A stretch of DNA of 11,033 bases, from the NCBI GenBank assembly GCA_023441845.1, contig JAEZNF010000336.1, forward strand, positions 1 to 11,033. Direction: 5' to 3'. Positions 1-4,567 of the stretch are shown piece by piece. Position numbers and translations under genes: made by a program. The DNA is from Bacillota bacterium (GTDB lineage Bacteria; Bacillota; Clostridia; Acetivibrionales; DSM-2933). Each line of letters starts with the position of its first letter. The stretch's first letter is position 1. The notes under the pieces are model-generated. The model did no database searches. It worked only from the letters and a program-made list of their open reading frames with translations, and was not told the DNA's origin.

Positions 1-1
1 A

Positions 2-94
2 TATACAACTGGATTACATGCCGGGAATCAAACTCTAATAACTCCAAAAGGCAGGGAAACATTTAGATTATTATTAACTCAATTAACAGCGTGA
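2..94 (+). CDS. C-terminal fragment of a phage protein, possibly antirepressor-like
   Basis: An open frame enters from the left edge and ends at TGA 92-94, leaving about 30 residues. The tail contains the string LITPKGRETFRLLL. A 'TPKG...F..L' ending is reminiscent of the C-termini of phage antirepressor/KilAC-type proteins, but this is a weak memory-based match and most of the protein lies outside the window. It is followed 17 bases later by a small membrane-peptide gene on the same strand, so the two could share a transcript. Seen: an open frame with protein-like composition. Inferred: the family. It could equally be any other early phage protein. Confidence 0.4.
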   Translation, partial: YTTGLHAGNQTLITPKGRETFRLLLTQLTA

Positions 95-111
95 AGGGAG
101 GACCGATAAAA

Positions 112-243
112 ATGAGATATAAAATAACTCTTTTAGGCAGAGTATACATACTTGAACATCAACTTAAGACAATAAGAAAAACCGTGATAATGACCAATAT
201 AGCACTAATAATCTTAGCAATAGCGTTTATTATTAAGTTTTGA
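112..243 (+). CDS. Small one-pass membrane peptide (43 aa)
   Basis: ATG 112 is preceded by a strong ribosome binding site (GAAGGGAGGA, about 93-102) at good spacing, and the frame runs 43 codons to TGA 241-243. The first 25 residues are basic and polar (MRYKITLLGRVYILEHQLK), and the C-terminal 18 or so are strongly hydrophobic (IALIILAIAFIIKF), giving one predicted transmembrane helix reaching almost to the end. No family is recognised. It lies just downstream of the partial frame at the left edge and overlaps tail-to-tail with the minus-strand gene by 11 bases. Small phage membrane peptides of this kind may be exclusion, toxin or holin-like factors, but nothing here picks one role. The strong ribosome binding site is the main reason to accept it. 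Confidence 0.6.
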   Translation: MRYKITLLGRVYILEHQLKTIRKTVIMTNIALIILAIAFIIKF

Positions 244-580
244 AAAAAGATATTAATAGGCTGAGAATCGAGATTATTAGCGCAATTATCGAAATAGCCC
301 TTGTAAATTTTTCAGAAAACTCATTAGCCGAAAAATCTTCGACATAAATTTTCCCTTTATCAGATGCAGACATAATATTTTCATCACACAAGCGTTCGCC
401 ATATTTACTAGAACCAATAACCGGATGATTAATATATTTTTTGAGCCTAAATAGCACAAAATCGAGCTTATCCATAGATTTAAATTAAGACTTCTTAAGC
501 AATTTATTTTTAGTAATATTCGGGTTTTTGTAAATTATTTTAAGTATTTTGTATTGTTCAGAAGTAATTTCAGATTCCAT
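233..580 (-). pseudogene. Membrane-anchored winged-helix protein, split by an in-frame TAA
   Basis: Reading the minus strand from ATG at 580, 31 codons (MESEITSEQYKILKIIYKNP...) end at TAA 487-485. The same frame then continues FKSMDKLDFVLFRLKKY... for 83 more codons to the stop at 235-233. Without the TAA this is a 115-position protein that makes structural sense: a winged-helix (MarR-like) fold with helix 1 around EQYKILKIIYK, helix 2 TKNKLLKKS, recognition helix SMDKLDFVLFRLKKY and a wing ending SDKGKIYVEDF, then a C-terminal transmembrane helix (ISIIALIISILSLLISFF). The stop falls in the turn between helices 2 and 3. The first piece has an AGGAGG ribosome binding site (591-596); ATG 475 of the second piece has none convincing. 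I infer a nonsense-inactivated gene; readthrough, re-initiation or a base-call error are alternatives. The intact protein would probably be a membrane-tethered regulator. Confidence 0.65.
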
Positions 581-608
581 TAATTTTATTCCTCCTATCA
601 TAAGGAGA

Positions 609-617
609 ATTATACCA
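609..617 (-). promoter_or_regulatory. Extended -10 promoter for the winged-helix gene
   Basis: On the minus strand this stretch reads TGGTATAAT, a perfect TATAAT preceded by TGn, which is the extended -10 form that can work without a good -35. Transcription would begin near 602, leaving a leader of about 20 bases that carries the AGGAGG ribosome binding site at 591-596 before ATG 580. No good -35 is visible at the usual spacing. Confidence 0.5.
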
Positions 618-719
618 TATTATTGTAAATAAGAAATAATAAGCATACGAACTGGATTAAAATAATGTGGTTACCATTGGAATTGATTTAGTAACTACAT
701 TATCGAAGAGGGACGCCAT

Positions 720-1544
720 ATGTATTGTGTTATTCAAGAAATAGAGAACAGAAAAGTTTCATACTTTTCGACCAGTAAAAAAATAGAGGTAACTAGTACA
801 ACACGCACTATGGATGGTGTTACTAAGACTTTTTACGGCTACTCCTTTAGTACTGAAAAGTTCGAAAGGCTAATTAAAAAGGCTTATAAAATCAGCATTC
901 ACAGGAGCTATAGAGAGAATGGAAAGGTGTTGAAAAAACAAAGTGTGATATGTACTATGGGATATTATGATCTTTTGGAGTTCTGGCCGGGAGACTATAT
1001 TAAAAAAGATAATTTAGAAAAAAAGGTTAAGGAATTAGGAATCAGTGAAAATGATCTTTGGAATATGGTTTACAAGAAACTTGATCCGATCATCGATAAG
1101 GTGAAATTAGAGTTTGAGCAGACAGAAGAATACAAAGCTAAACAGGAGCAGAAACGCATAATAGACAAATACCTCAATGATAAATCAAAGTTTGAAGAAA
1201 AGTATGGCGAGGACACTTACAAGTACTGTTATGACGTATTTGGAAACCTGATGAATAAAACTTATCTCAATAAACTCAATTCTGATTACGAAGCTCAGCA
1301 GCAATATAAACGTAGTTACCAAGATAATTACCGTAGTACCTACAATAATAACTCATATAGTAGTTACTTTGGAACTATGCGAAGTAACTACACCGAGGAA
1401 GAAAAGAAGCTTGCAGAAGAGGTTATTGCCATTGGATATAAAACTTTAGCAAAGAAGCTTCACCCTGATGTCGGAGGCACTACAGGGCAGTTCCAGCGGC
1501 TAGGAAATATAAAGGATAAACTCCTAGGGCTGATAAAAAACTAA
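720..1544 (+). CDS. J-domain-like protein with C-terminal HPD motif (274 aa)
   Basis: The C-terminus contains the signature of Hsp40 J-domains: a basic helix (YKTLAKKL) followed by HPD at residues 248-250, then GGTTGQFQRLGNIKDKLL like J-domain helix III. Only helices II-III are evident, so it is a short or degenerate J-domain at the C-terminal end rather than the usual N-terminal place. Residues 1-125 are unrecognised. Residues 125-165 are charged and probably helical or coiled-coil, and 185-225 form a low-complexity linker rich in Tyr, Asn, Ser and Gln. HPD is the DnaK-contact motif, so the protein may recruit or redirect host DnaK; this is family knowledge, not shown here. ATG 720 has a weak upstream GAGGGA (708-713). 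The gene is divergent from the winged-helix gene. Confidence 0.7.
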   Translation: MYCVIQEIENRKVSYFSTSKKIEVTSTTRTMDGVTKTFYGYSFSTEKFERLIKKAYKISIHRSYRENGKVLKKQSVICTMGYYDLLEFWPGDYIKKDNLEKKVKELGISENDLWNMVYKKLDPIIDKVKLEFEQTEEYKAKQEQKRIIDKYLNDKSKFEEKYGEDTYKYCYDVFGNLMNKTYLNKLNSDYEAQQQYKRSYQDNYRSTYNNNSYSSYFGTMRSNYTEEEKKLAEEVIAIGYKTLAKKLHPDVGGTTGQFQRLGNIKDKLLGLIKN

Positions 1545-1649
1545 AAAGGCTTGAAAGCTCATAAGTGCTTAAACCAAATAGAGGGCAAGGGCAGGGTCGA
1601 ATAGAGTTCATCGTTAAATGAATTAAGGCAACAAATGAAGGAGGTGCGC

Positions 1650-1742
1650 ATGACTAAACAACAGCTAATAGGCTTGTTAAAAAGCTATAAATACATAATG
1701 GATGATGTTAGGGAGTTAAACAAAAGTGAAATAAGGGGGTAA
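1650..1742 (+). CDS. 30-aa microprotein coupled to the sigma-like regulator
   Basis: ATG 1650 follows a very strong ribosome binding site (AAGGAGG, 1638-1644), and the frame runs 30 codons to TAA 1740-1742. The sequence starts MTKQQLIGLLKSYK and is charged and probably helical throughout. The last codons (AGG GGG) form the ribosome binding site of the next gene, which starts two bases after this stop, so the pair is translationally coupled. No family is recognised. The ribosome binding site and the coupling are the evidence that it is real. It may act with the regulator or serve as a coupling leader peptide. Confidence 0.6.
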   Translation: MTKQQLIGLLKSYKYIMDDVRELNKSEIRG

Positions 1743-1744
1743 AT

Positions 1745-2236
1745 ATGAAAGGTAAGCAAACTTGTTTCGTTGAATCGTTACTTAAACATTACAAATCAAT
1801 GAAAGCAGAAAGATTTAATCTGAATATAAAATGGAATCTACTAGAAAGAGAAAAACAAGAATGTATTGCAGGAGAATATTTAAATGCTACAATTTATTCA
1901 GATATCCCCGGAATTCCAAAAGATGGATTAAAACCTTCAAGGCTTCTTATTTGTAAAAATCGTGAACTACAAGATATCGAGGATGAACAGTCATTTATAA
2001 AAAAAAGATTACTAGATTTAGAAGATATAATTAATAGCATAGATAATTCGTTAAATTCATTAAAACACATGGACAAGCAAATACTTATTTATTTTTATAT
2101 TGACAATATGTCATTGAATCAAATAGCAGATGCAACATATATACACCCTGATAATGTTTGCAAACACAAACAAAAAGCAATAGAATATATATATGAGAGT
2201 TTGAAAGTGTTGGAAGGAACGGTAATTTTTATTTAA
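1745..2236 (+). CDS. Sigma-70 region 4-like phage regulator (163 aa)
   Basis: The C-terminal third (about residues 105-150) has the pattern of a sigma region 4/ArpU/DUF1492-type helix-turn-helix: a 'D..IL.yfYid..Sl.qIA....i....V..h...Ai.yi' progression with MSLNQIADATYIHPDNVCKH as the likely recognition unit (122-141). The N-terminal 100 residues are mainly charged helix with an insertion around YSDIPGIPKDGLKPS, also typical of these phage proteins. Such proteins usually sit just before the packaging genes and activate late transcription; that role is inferred from family and position. Its AGGGGG ribosome binding site lies inside the end of the 30-aa gene. Confidence is high for a DNA-binding regulator, moderate for a late activator. 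Confidence 0.7.
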   Translation: MKGKQTCFVESLLKHYKSMKAERFNLNIKWNLLEREKQECIAGEYLNATIYSDIPGIPKDGLKPSRLLICKNRELQDIEDEQSFIKKRLLDLEDIINSIDNSLNSLKHMDKQILIYFYIDNMSLNQIADATYIHPDNVCKHKQKAIEYIYESLKVLEGTVIFI

Positions 2237-2252
2237 TACATAGGAGGTATAA

Positions 2253-2435
2253 ATGGTACATTGTATAAAAGGTAAATGGGGGCAATTCCAAAGAGGCAAT
2301 AAAGCACAATACGGATTTTTATTTAAAAGTCAAAAAGGGATGAACGGGAAAGTATCAACAAGACAAATGACTGAAGAAGAGAAAAATAAATACGCCAATT
2401 ATCCGCCAATTAATTCAACAAAGAACATAGTATAA
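2253..2435 (+). CDS. Hypothetical small basic protein (60 aa)
   Basis: ATG 2253 has an excellent ribosome binding site (AGGAGGT, 2243-2249), and the gene follows the regulator after 16 bases, so it belongs to the same transcript. The 60-residue product is basic in its first half (HCIKGKWGQFQRGNKAQYGF) and more acidic in its second (MTEEEKNKYANYPP). It has no membrane segment and only one cysteine, so no zinc motif. I recognise no family. The aromatic and glycine content of the first 25 residues would suit a small compact fold. Confidence 0.6.
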   Translation: MVHCIKGKWGQFQRGNKAQYGFLFKSQKGMNGKVSTRQMTEEEKNKYANYPPINSTKNIV

Positions 2436-2442
2436 TTATATC

Positions 2443-2551
2443 ATGGAATAAATCCATTAGGGGTTAGTGTAATCCCAACAAGGCGATTAAGTCGCAACAA
2501 TTAAAGAGAGCAGATATATTAAAAGGGCTAGCCTATATGGTTAGCCCTTTT
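2443..2551 (+). ncRNA. Hairpin-rich intergenic block, candidate structured RNA
   Basis: Between the 60-aa gene and the RepL-like gene lies about 390 bases without a credible ORF. Its first part holds four consecutive hairpins: ATGGA/TCCAT around 2443-2457; GGGGTTA-GTG-TAATCCC (7 pairs including one G-U, triloop) at 2460-2476; GCGA/TCGC around 2483-2495; and a long final stem at 2521-2551. A TATAAT sits at 2431-2436, at the right distance for transcription from about 2443, but has no good -35. I do not recognise a known RNA family. It could be an independent small RNA, or the structured 3' end of the upstream mRNA. Confidence 0.3.
2521..2551 (+). terminator. Terminator-like hairpin after the regulatory genes
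   Basis: AAAAGGGCTA (2521-2530) pairs perfectly with TAGCCCTTTT (2542-2551), and the inner GCC/GGT extends the stem by three more pairs including one G-U. The only T tract is the TTTT that also forms the stem end, followed by ACGG, so termination may be partial. The A-run/T-run flanks would let it act in both directions. Confidence 0.55.
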
Positions 2552-2806
2552 ACGGCTGCTTTAAAAATAGAGGTTATGGCTTGTCGTGATGATAACCCTT
2601 TAATCAAATAAAATATAAAGAATAAGAATGAAAATTAGATTTAAAAGTTGAAAGCCTTATAAGAGTAAGAATTAAGTCTATTTATACCTGTTAACTATAG
2701 CTGTCAGCACCTGTTAACTAAAGTGGTCAGGTTGAAAACTATATAACATAGCCGATTCTAAGGATAGAAGTTTTGGAGCTCAATTTCATTCTTAATCTTA
2801 CTATTT
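2552..2806. other. Non-coding stretch upstream of the RepL-like gene
   Basis: No ORF with a ribosome binding site is visible on either strand. A GGTTAT/ATAACC hairpin (2572-2577 with 2592-2597) lies at the left end. The centre is very A-rich (2601-2650). The right end carries two direct repeats, annotated separately. GTTGAAA also occurs twice (about 2647 and 2731). The stretch probably holds the promoter and control sites of the RepL-like gene, but no convincing -35/-10 pair could be assigned. Confidence 0.4.
2686..2731 (+). repeat. Two 23-bp tandem direct repeats (iteron- or operator-like)
   Basis: ACCTGTTAACTA occurs at 2686-2697 and again at 2709-2720, exactly 23 bases apart. The similarity continues into the second half of each unit (about GTCAG at the same offset), giving two imperfect 23-bp units containing the palindrome GTTAAC. 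They end about 95 bases before the start of the RepL-like gene. A spacing of about two helical turns fits a protein binding the same DNA face twice. They could be iterons of a replication origin or operators for autoregulation. Two copies is few for an iteron array. Confidence 0.55.
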
Positions 2807-2812
2807 ATGATT

Positions 2813-2827
2813 GGAGGTGAGATTCTG
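2813..2827 (+). promoter_or_regulatory. Ribosome binding site pointing to a CTG start
   Basis: The sequence GGAGGTGA (2813-2820) lies seven bases (counted from GGAGG) before CTG 2825, and no ATG, GTG or TTG lies at usable spacing downstream. The nearby ATG 2807 is upstream of this site and has no ribosome binding site of its own. The likeliest start of the RepL-like protein is therefore CTG 2825, or possibly ATT 2822. Confidence 0.55.
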
Positions 2828-3394
2828 AGTAGGAGCAAACAAGCCGAAGTAATTATTACATATGAGCGAACAGGTAAAAGCGAATACAGAGTAATTACAG
2901 ACAAAAAGACAGGTGAAACCATTGCTGAAAATTGGGTGACAACAACAAATAGTAAACCTGGTAGATCAATTAAAAAACAAGATCCACATTTTATAAAACT
3001 ATACAGAACAAACTTAATAGATATAGTTGATAACAAACGGCTTGATTTAATTGAATCAGGTTTTTTGTTTAAGTTATTACGGTTTGTTGGCTGGCAAACA
3101 CCTTATATAATTCACCCAAAAACAAAACATAACATGAATGCAACAGAAATTGCAGATGTTTTAAAGTTAAGCAGAACCCATGTAACAGAATTACTTGAAC
3201 GACTTACACAGAAAGGTATTATTGTTAAAATCATTAGAGGAAATGGCAGACCAAATAATTATATGTTAAATACCAATATTACATTTTATGGGAAAACGAT
3301 TGATGATTTAAAACATGTTGATGTATTTAAAGGCTGTGCTTATGAGCCAGCTTTAGAAATAAAATATTCTCAGACAATTGAGAAGAAAAAATAA
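2825..3394 (+). CDS. RepL-like winged-helix replication initiator or regulator (about 189 aa)
   Basis: The central region resembles the plasmid RepL/winged-helix initiator family: an alpha-helical part (HFIKLYRTNLIDIV...LIESGFLFKLLRFV), then a clear winged helix with NATEIADVLKLSRTHVTELL as the HTH, ERLTQKGIIVKI as the end of the helix, and GRPNNYMLNTNITFYGK as the wing. RepL proteins usually start replication of small Gram-positive plasmids. In a phage the protein may be a replication initiator or a repressor/activator, and the sequence does not decide. I start it at CTG 2825 because the only good ribosome binding site is at 2813-2820; ATG 2807 would give 195 aa. The 23-bp repeats just upstream are plausible binding sites. 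The end at TAA 3392-3394 falls right after an A6 run, and an adjacent frame continues with protein-like sequence. Confidence 0.65.
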   Translation: MSRSKQAEVIITYERTGKSEYRVITDKKTGETIAENWVTTTNSKPGRSIKKQDPHFIKLYRTNLIDIVDNKRLDLIESGFLFKLLRFVGWQTPYIIHPKTKHNMNATEIADVLKLSRTHVTELLERLTQKGIIVKIIRGNGRPNNYMLNTNITFYGKTIDDLKHVDVFKGCAYEPALEIKYSQTIEKKK

Positions 3395-3518
3395 ATGTTG
3401 AAAGATGGGCAAAAGCTAGATACAACGAGATAGCTAATATTAGAGAGATAAATAAGATTTAGTAATTAGCATAATGGCTTGCTTAAAATTAGGTTGTAAC
3501 AGAGCTATTTAATTTGCT
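3395..3518 (+). other. Possible shifted C-terminal tail of the RepL-like gene, then spacer
   Basis: Immediately after the RepL-like stop, the frame reached by a -1 shift in the A-run (about 3386-3391) stays open to TAG 3460-3462 and reads ...INVERWAKARYNEIANIRE..., with Trp, Arg and Ala content that looks coding rather than random AT-rich sequence. It has no ribosome binding site of its own. From 3463 to 3518 nothing coding is visible. Confidence 0.3.
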
Positions 3519-3608
3519 TATAATATATAGGGTGTTTTTCCCTAAACAAAAACTGAATATATTTAAAGGGACTAAAAAAGTAGTTGTCATTGTGGCAGCC
3601 GCTTTTTT
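3519..3608 (+). ncRNA. Candidate small RNA: TATAAT box to strong terminator
   Basis: A perfect TATAAT lies at 3519-3524, with TTGTAA at 3494-3499 as a possible -35 (19-base spacer, long). Transcription from about 3530 would give an RNA of roughly 75-80 nt. It would begin with an AGGG/CCCT hairpin (about 3529-3543) and end in the intrinsic terminator at 3574-3608. No ORF with a ribosome binding site lies inside. No known family is recognised. The promoter call is weak; the terminator is strong. It may instead be only the terminator of the RepL-like transcript. Confidence 0.3.
3574..3608 (+). terminator. Intrinsic terminator
   Basis: AAAAAAG (3574-3580) pairs with CTTTTTT (3602-3608). Inside it, GTTGTCA pairs with TGGCAGC (seven pairs, two of them G-U) around a TTG loop. 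A GC-containing stem, an A-run on the left and a T-run on the right make a classic, potentially bidirectional terminator, closing transcription from the RepL-like gene or the candidate small RNA. Confidence 0.75.
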
Positions 3609-3609
3609 A

Positions 3610-3655
3610 CGTACAAGGTTCATAATAAGTTCATGCAAAATTCACCATTTGTACG
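3610..3655. repeat. 7-bp inverted repeat CGTACAA...TTGTACG
   Basis: CGTACAA at 3610-3616 and its exact reverse complement TTGTACG at 3649-3655 are separated by 32 bases containing several TTCA motifs (GTTCATAA, GTTCATGC, ATTCACC). The repeat sits just after a terminator and just before a possible promoter, where an operator or activator site for the following genes would be expected. Short repeats of this length can occur by chance in a window this size. Confidence 0.3.
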
Positions 3656-3658
3656 ATG

Positions 3659-3686
3659 TTTGTTCACAATAGGGAGTTAGTATAAA
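3659..3686 (+). promoter_or_regulatory. Weak candidate promoter ahead of the late genes
   Basis: TTTGTT (3659-3664) and TATAAA (3681-3686) are 16 bases apart and follow the inverted repeat at 3610-3655. The -35 is poor, as expected for a promoter that needs an activator such as the sigma-region-4-like protein encoded upstream; this link is inference. It would read through a terminator-like stem at 3745-3765 and the strong terminator at 3981-4000 to reach HNH, so the late promoter may instead lie elsewhere. Confidence 0.25.
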
Positions 3687-3744
3687 TACATAAGCTTTTT
3701 TCAAATGGGTTATACCTCCTTTTATTCTTAAACTCCTTTTCAAT

Positions 3745-3765
3745 AGCTCCGCTGCCAGCGGAGCT
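3745..3765 (+). terminator. GC-rich terminator-like stem
   Basis: AGCTCCGCTG...CAGCGGAGCT forms a near-perfect, GC-rich stem of about ten pairs with almost no loop, followed by TTTAATT. The T tract is short and interrupted, so it is a plausible but not textbook terminator. It lies between the non-coding region and the 46-aa gene. Confidence 0.45.
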
Positions 3766-3835
3766 TTAATTATGTTTGTTCTGCAGGAATTTTCCTTTTT
3801 ATGTAGAATTATGGAAGTGGAAAGGGGTGATGCTA

Positions 3836-3976
3836 ATGTCAGATGAACAAATAAAAGAAATAACTATTGCTATGATAAACAACGGAAAACTATATTTGGG
3901 AACTAGTAACGAAGAAATTGCGCAAAACATTGCAAAGTTTATAAATACTTTAAGAACAGAAACAATTAATTATTAA
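3836..3976 (+). CDS. Hypothetical small protein (46 aa)
   Basis: The frame is open from a TTG at 3776, but the ribosome binding site AAAGGGGTGA (3821-3830) selects ATG 3836, eight bases downstream. The 46-residue product (MSDEQIKEITIAMINNGKLY...) is mixed charged and helical with no membrane segment or cysteine motif. An 'EEIAQNIAKFINTL' amphipathic helix near the C-terminus is the main feature. No family is recognised. It is closed four bases later by a strong terminator, so it forms a separate small transcription unit in front of the HNH gene. Confidence 0.55.
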   Translation: MSDEQIKEITIAMINNGKLYLGTSNEEIAQNIAKFINTLRTETINY

Positions 3977-3980
3977 TCGG

Positions 3981-4000
3981 GAGCCTTCGGGCTCTTTTTT
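3981..4000 (+). terminator. Strong TTCG-loop intrinsic terminator
   Basis: GAGCC (3981-3985), loop TTCG, GGCTC (3990-3994) and then six T's (3995-4000). The stable C(UUCG)G tetraloop with an unbroken U tract is a textbook rho-independent terminator. It separates the 46-aa gene from the packaging operon. Confidence 0.9.
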
Positions 4001-4015
4001 AATGGAGTTTTATAT

Positions 4016-4309
4016 ATGATTGATTATAACTCACCACGATGGAAACGAAAGAGAGCATGCATATTAAAGCGTGACGGATATATGTGTCAGGAGAGTAAGA
4101 GGTATGGTAAAAGAATAGATGCTGACATGGTCCATCATGTATGGCCGGTTGATGATTACCCTGAGTACCAATGGGAAGACTGGAATCTTATATCTCTTGC
4201 TAACACAGTTCATAACATGATGCATGATAGAATAACAAACAAGTTAACACCACTTGGAGAAGCATTAAGGAAGAGAACTCAGATACCAGAAGGAGGCAAG
4301 TGTTTATGA
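4016..4309 (+). CDS. HNH endonuclease of the packaging module (97 aa)
   Basis: The protein is of typical length for phage HNH endonucleases next to terminase genes. The HNH core is visible: VHHV (His 40-41), WNLISL (Asn 57), then VHNMMH (His 66, Asn 67, His 70), with W-x-R-K-R near the N-terminus. These proteins work with TerS, TerL and portal in cos-type packaging to cut concatemers at the cos site (established for HK97-like phages). One oddity: zinc-binding versions carry CxxC after the first strand, whereas here only Cys 24 is present and the second position is Ser 27 (CQES). ATG 4016 has GGAG at 4004-4007. The stop overlaps the next gene's ATG (ATGA). Confidence 0.88.
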   Translation: MIDYNSPRWKRKRACILKRDGYMCQESKRYGKRIDADMVHHVWPVDDYPEYQWEDWNLISLANTVHNMMHDRITNKLTPLGEALRKRTQIPEGGKCL

Positions 4310-4485
4310 AATTTGTTAATAAAGTAATAAATGACAAAATAAATGTATTGCAAACTGAGATCGAAGGTTTGCAAAAAGACATACGACATGAAGAAGAACA
4401 ACTTATTAATATGAAGAATCAATTACAAAGATTACAAGATGAAAAGGATGAATTAGAAAAGTTTATGCAATCCCCCCCATCTTAA
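4306..4485 (+). CDS. Coiled-coil microprotein between HNH and TerS (59 aa)
   Basis: ATG 4306 is chosen over GTG 4300 because AGGAGG (4291-4296) is nine bases before it. It overlaps the HNH stop as ATGA, so translation is coupled. Residues 10-52 form an almost unbroken coiled coil with leucine/isoleucine heptads (INVLQTEIEGLQKDI...LQRLQDEKDELEKF). The last residues, QSPPS, are encoded by a C7 run. No family is recognised. A coiled coil at this point could bind the HNH or small terminase proteins. The C-run suggests that its 3' end doubles as a DNA element. Confidence 0.65.
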   Translation: MKFVNKVINDKINVLQTEIEGLQKDIRHEEEQLINMKNQLQRLQDEKDELEKFMQSPPS

Positions 4486-4530
4486 GCCAAAAAATATTTA
4501 GCTTTTGGACACCGGGAGGGGGAACTCTTT
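4471..4530. other. C-run/G-run junction, candidate cos region
   Basis: Between the coiled-coil gene and TerS, a C7 run (4472-4478) is followed 35 bases later by GGGAGGGGG (4514-4522). Inside lies a CCAAAA/TTTTGG hairpin (4487-4492 with 4503-4508). The two runs are complementary apart from the A, so the whole block can fold on itself. GC-rich strings in otherwise AT-rich DNA between HNH and TerS are where cos sites lie in HK97-type phages. The position is the main argument; the exact cut sites cannot be read from sequence. Confidence 0.4.
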
Positions 4531-4567
4531 CCAACTCTATTAAATTTTTAAGAAAGGGGGGAACGTT

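Noticed and set aside
485..487. Stop-codon reassignment (TAA read as sense)
   Set aside because: TAA ends most of the other clear genes in the window, including TerS, the protease and the capsid gene, so general recoding is excluded.
609..705. Plus-strand promoter for the J-domain gene
   Set aside because: TTGGAA (677-682) and several A/T hexamers were tried, but no pair has both acceptable boxes and spacing, so no call was made.
2686..2731. CRISPR-like repeat
   Set aside because: Only two units, directly tandem with no unique spacer of normal length, and no cas genes nearby.
2758..3036. Minus-strand open frame across the RepL-like gene
   Set aside because: No ribosome binding site; Leu/Ser/Ile-rich translation typical of the complement of an AT-rich coding gene.
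3395..3433. Short ORF ATG-TTG-AAA... after the RepL-like stop
   Set aside because: Twelve codons with no ribosome binding site; the alternative frame through the same bases looks more protein-like.
3642..3704. Minus-strand 20-codon ORF from TTG 3704 behind an AAAGGAGGT
   Set aside because: The ribosome binding site (complement of 3714-3723) is good, but the start is TTG at long spacing, no promoter is visible and the peptide resembles nothing known. Worth remembering but not supportable as a gene.
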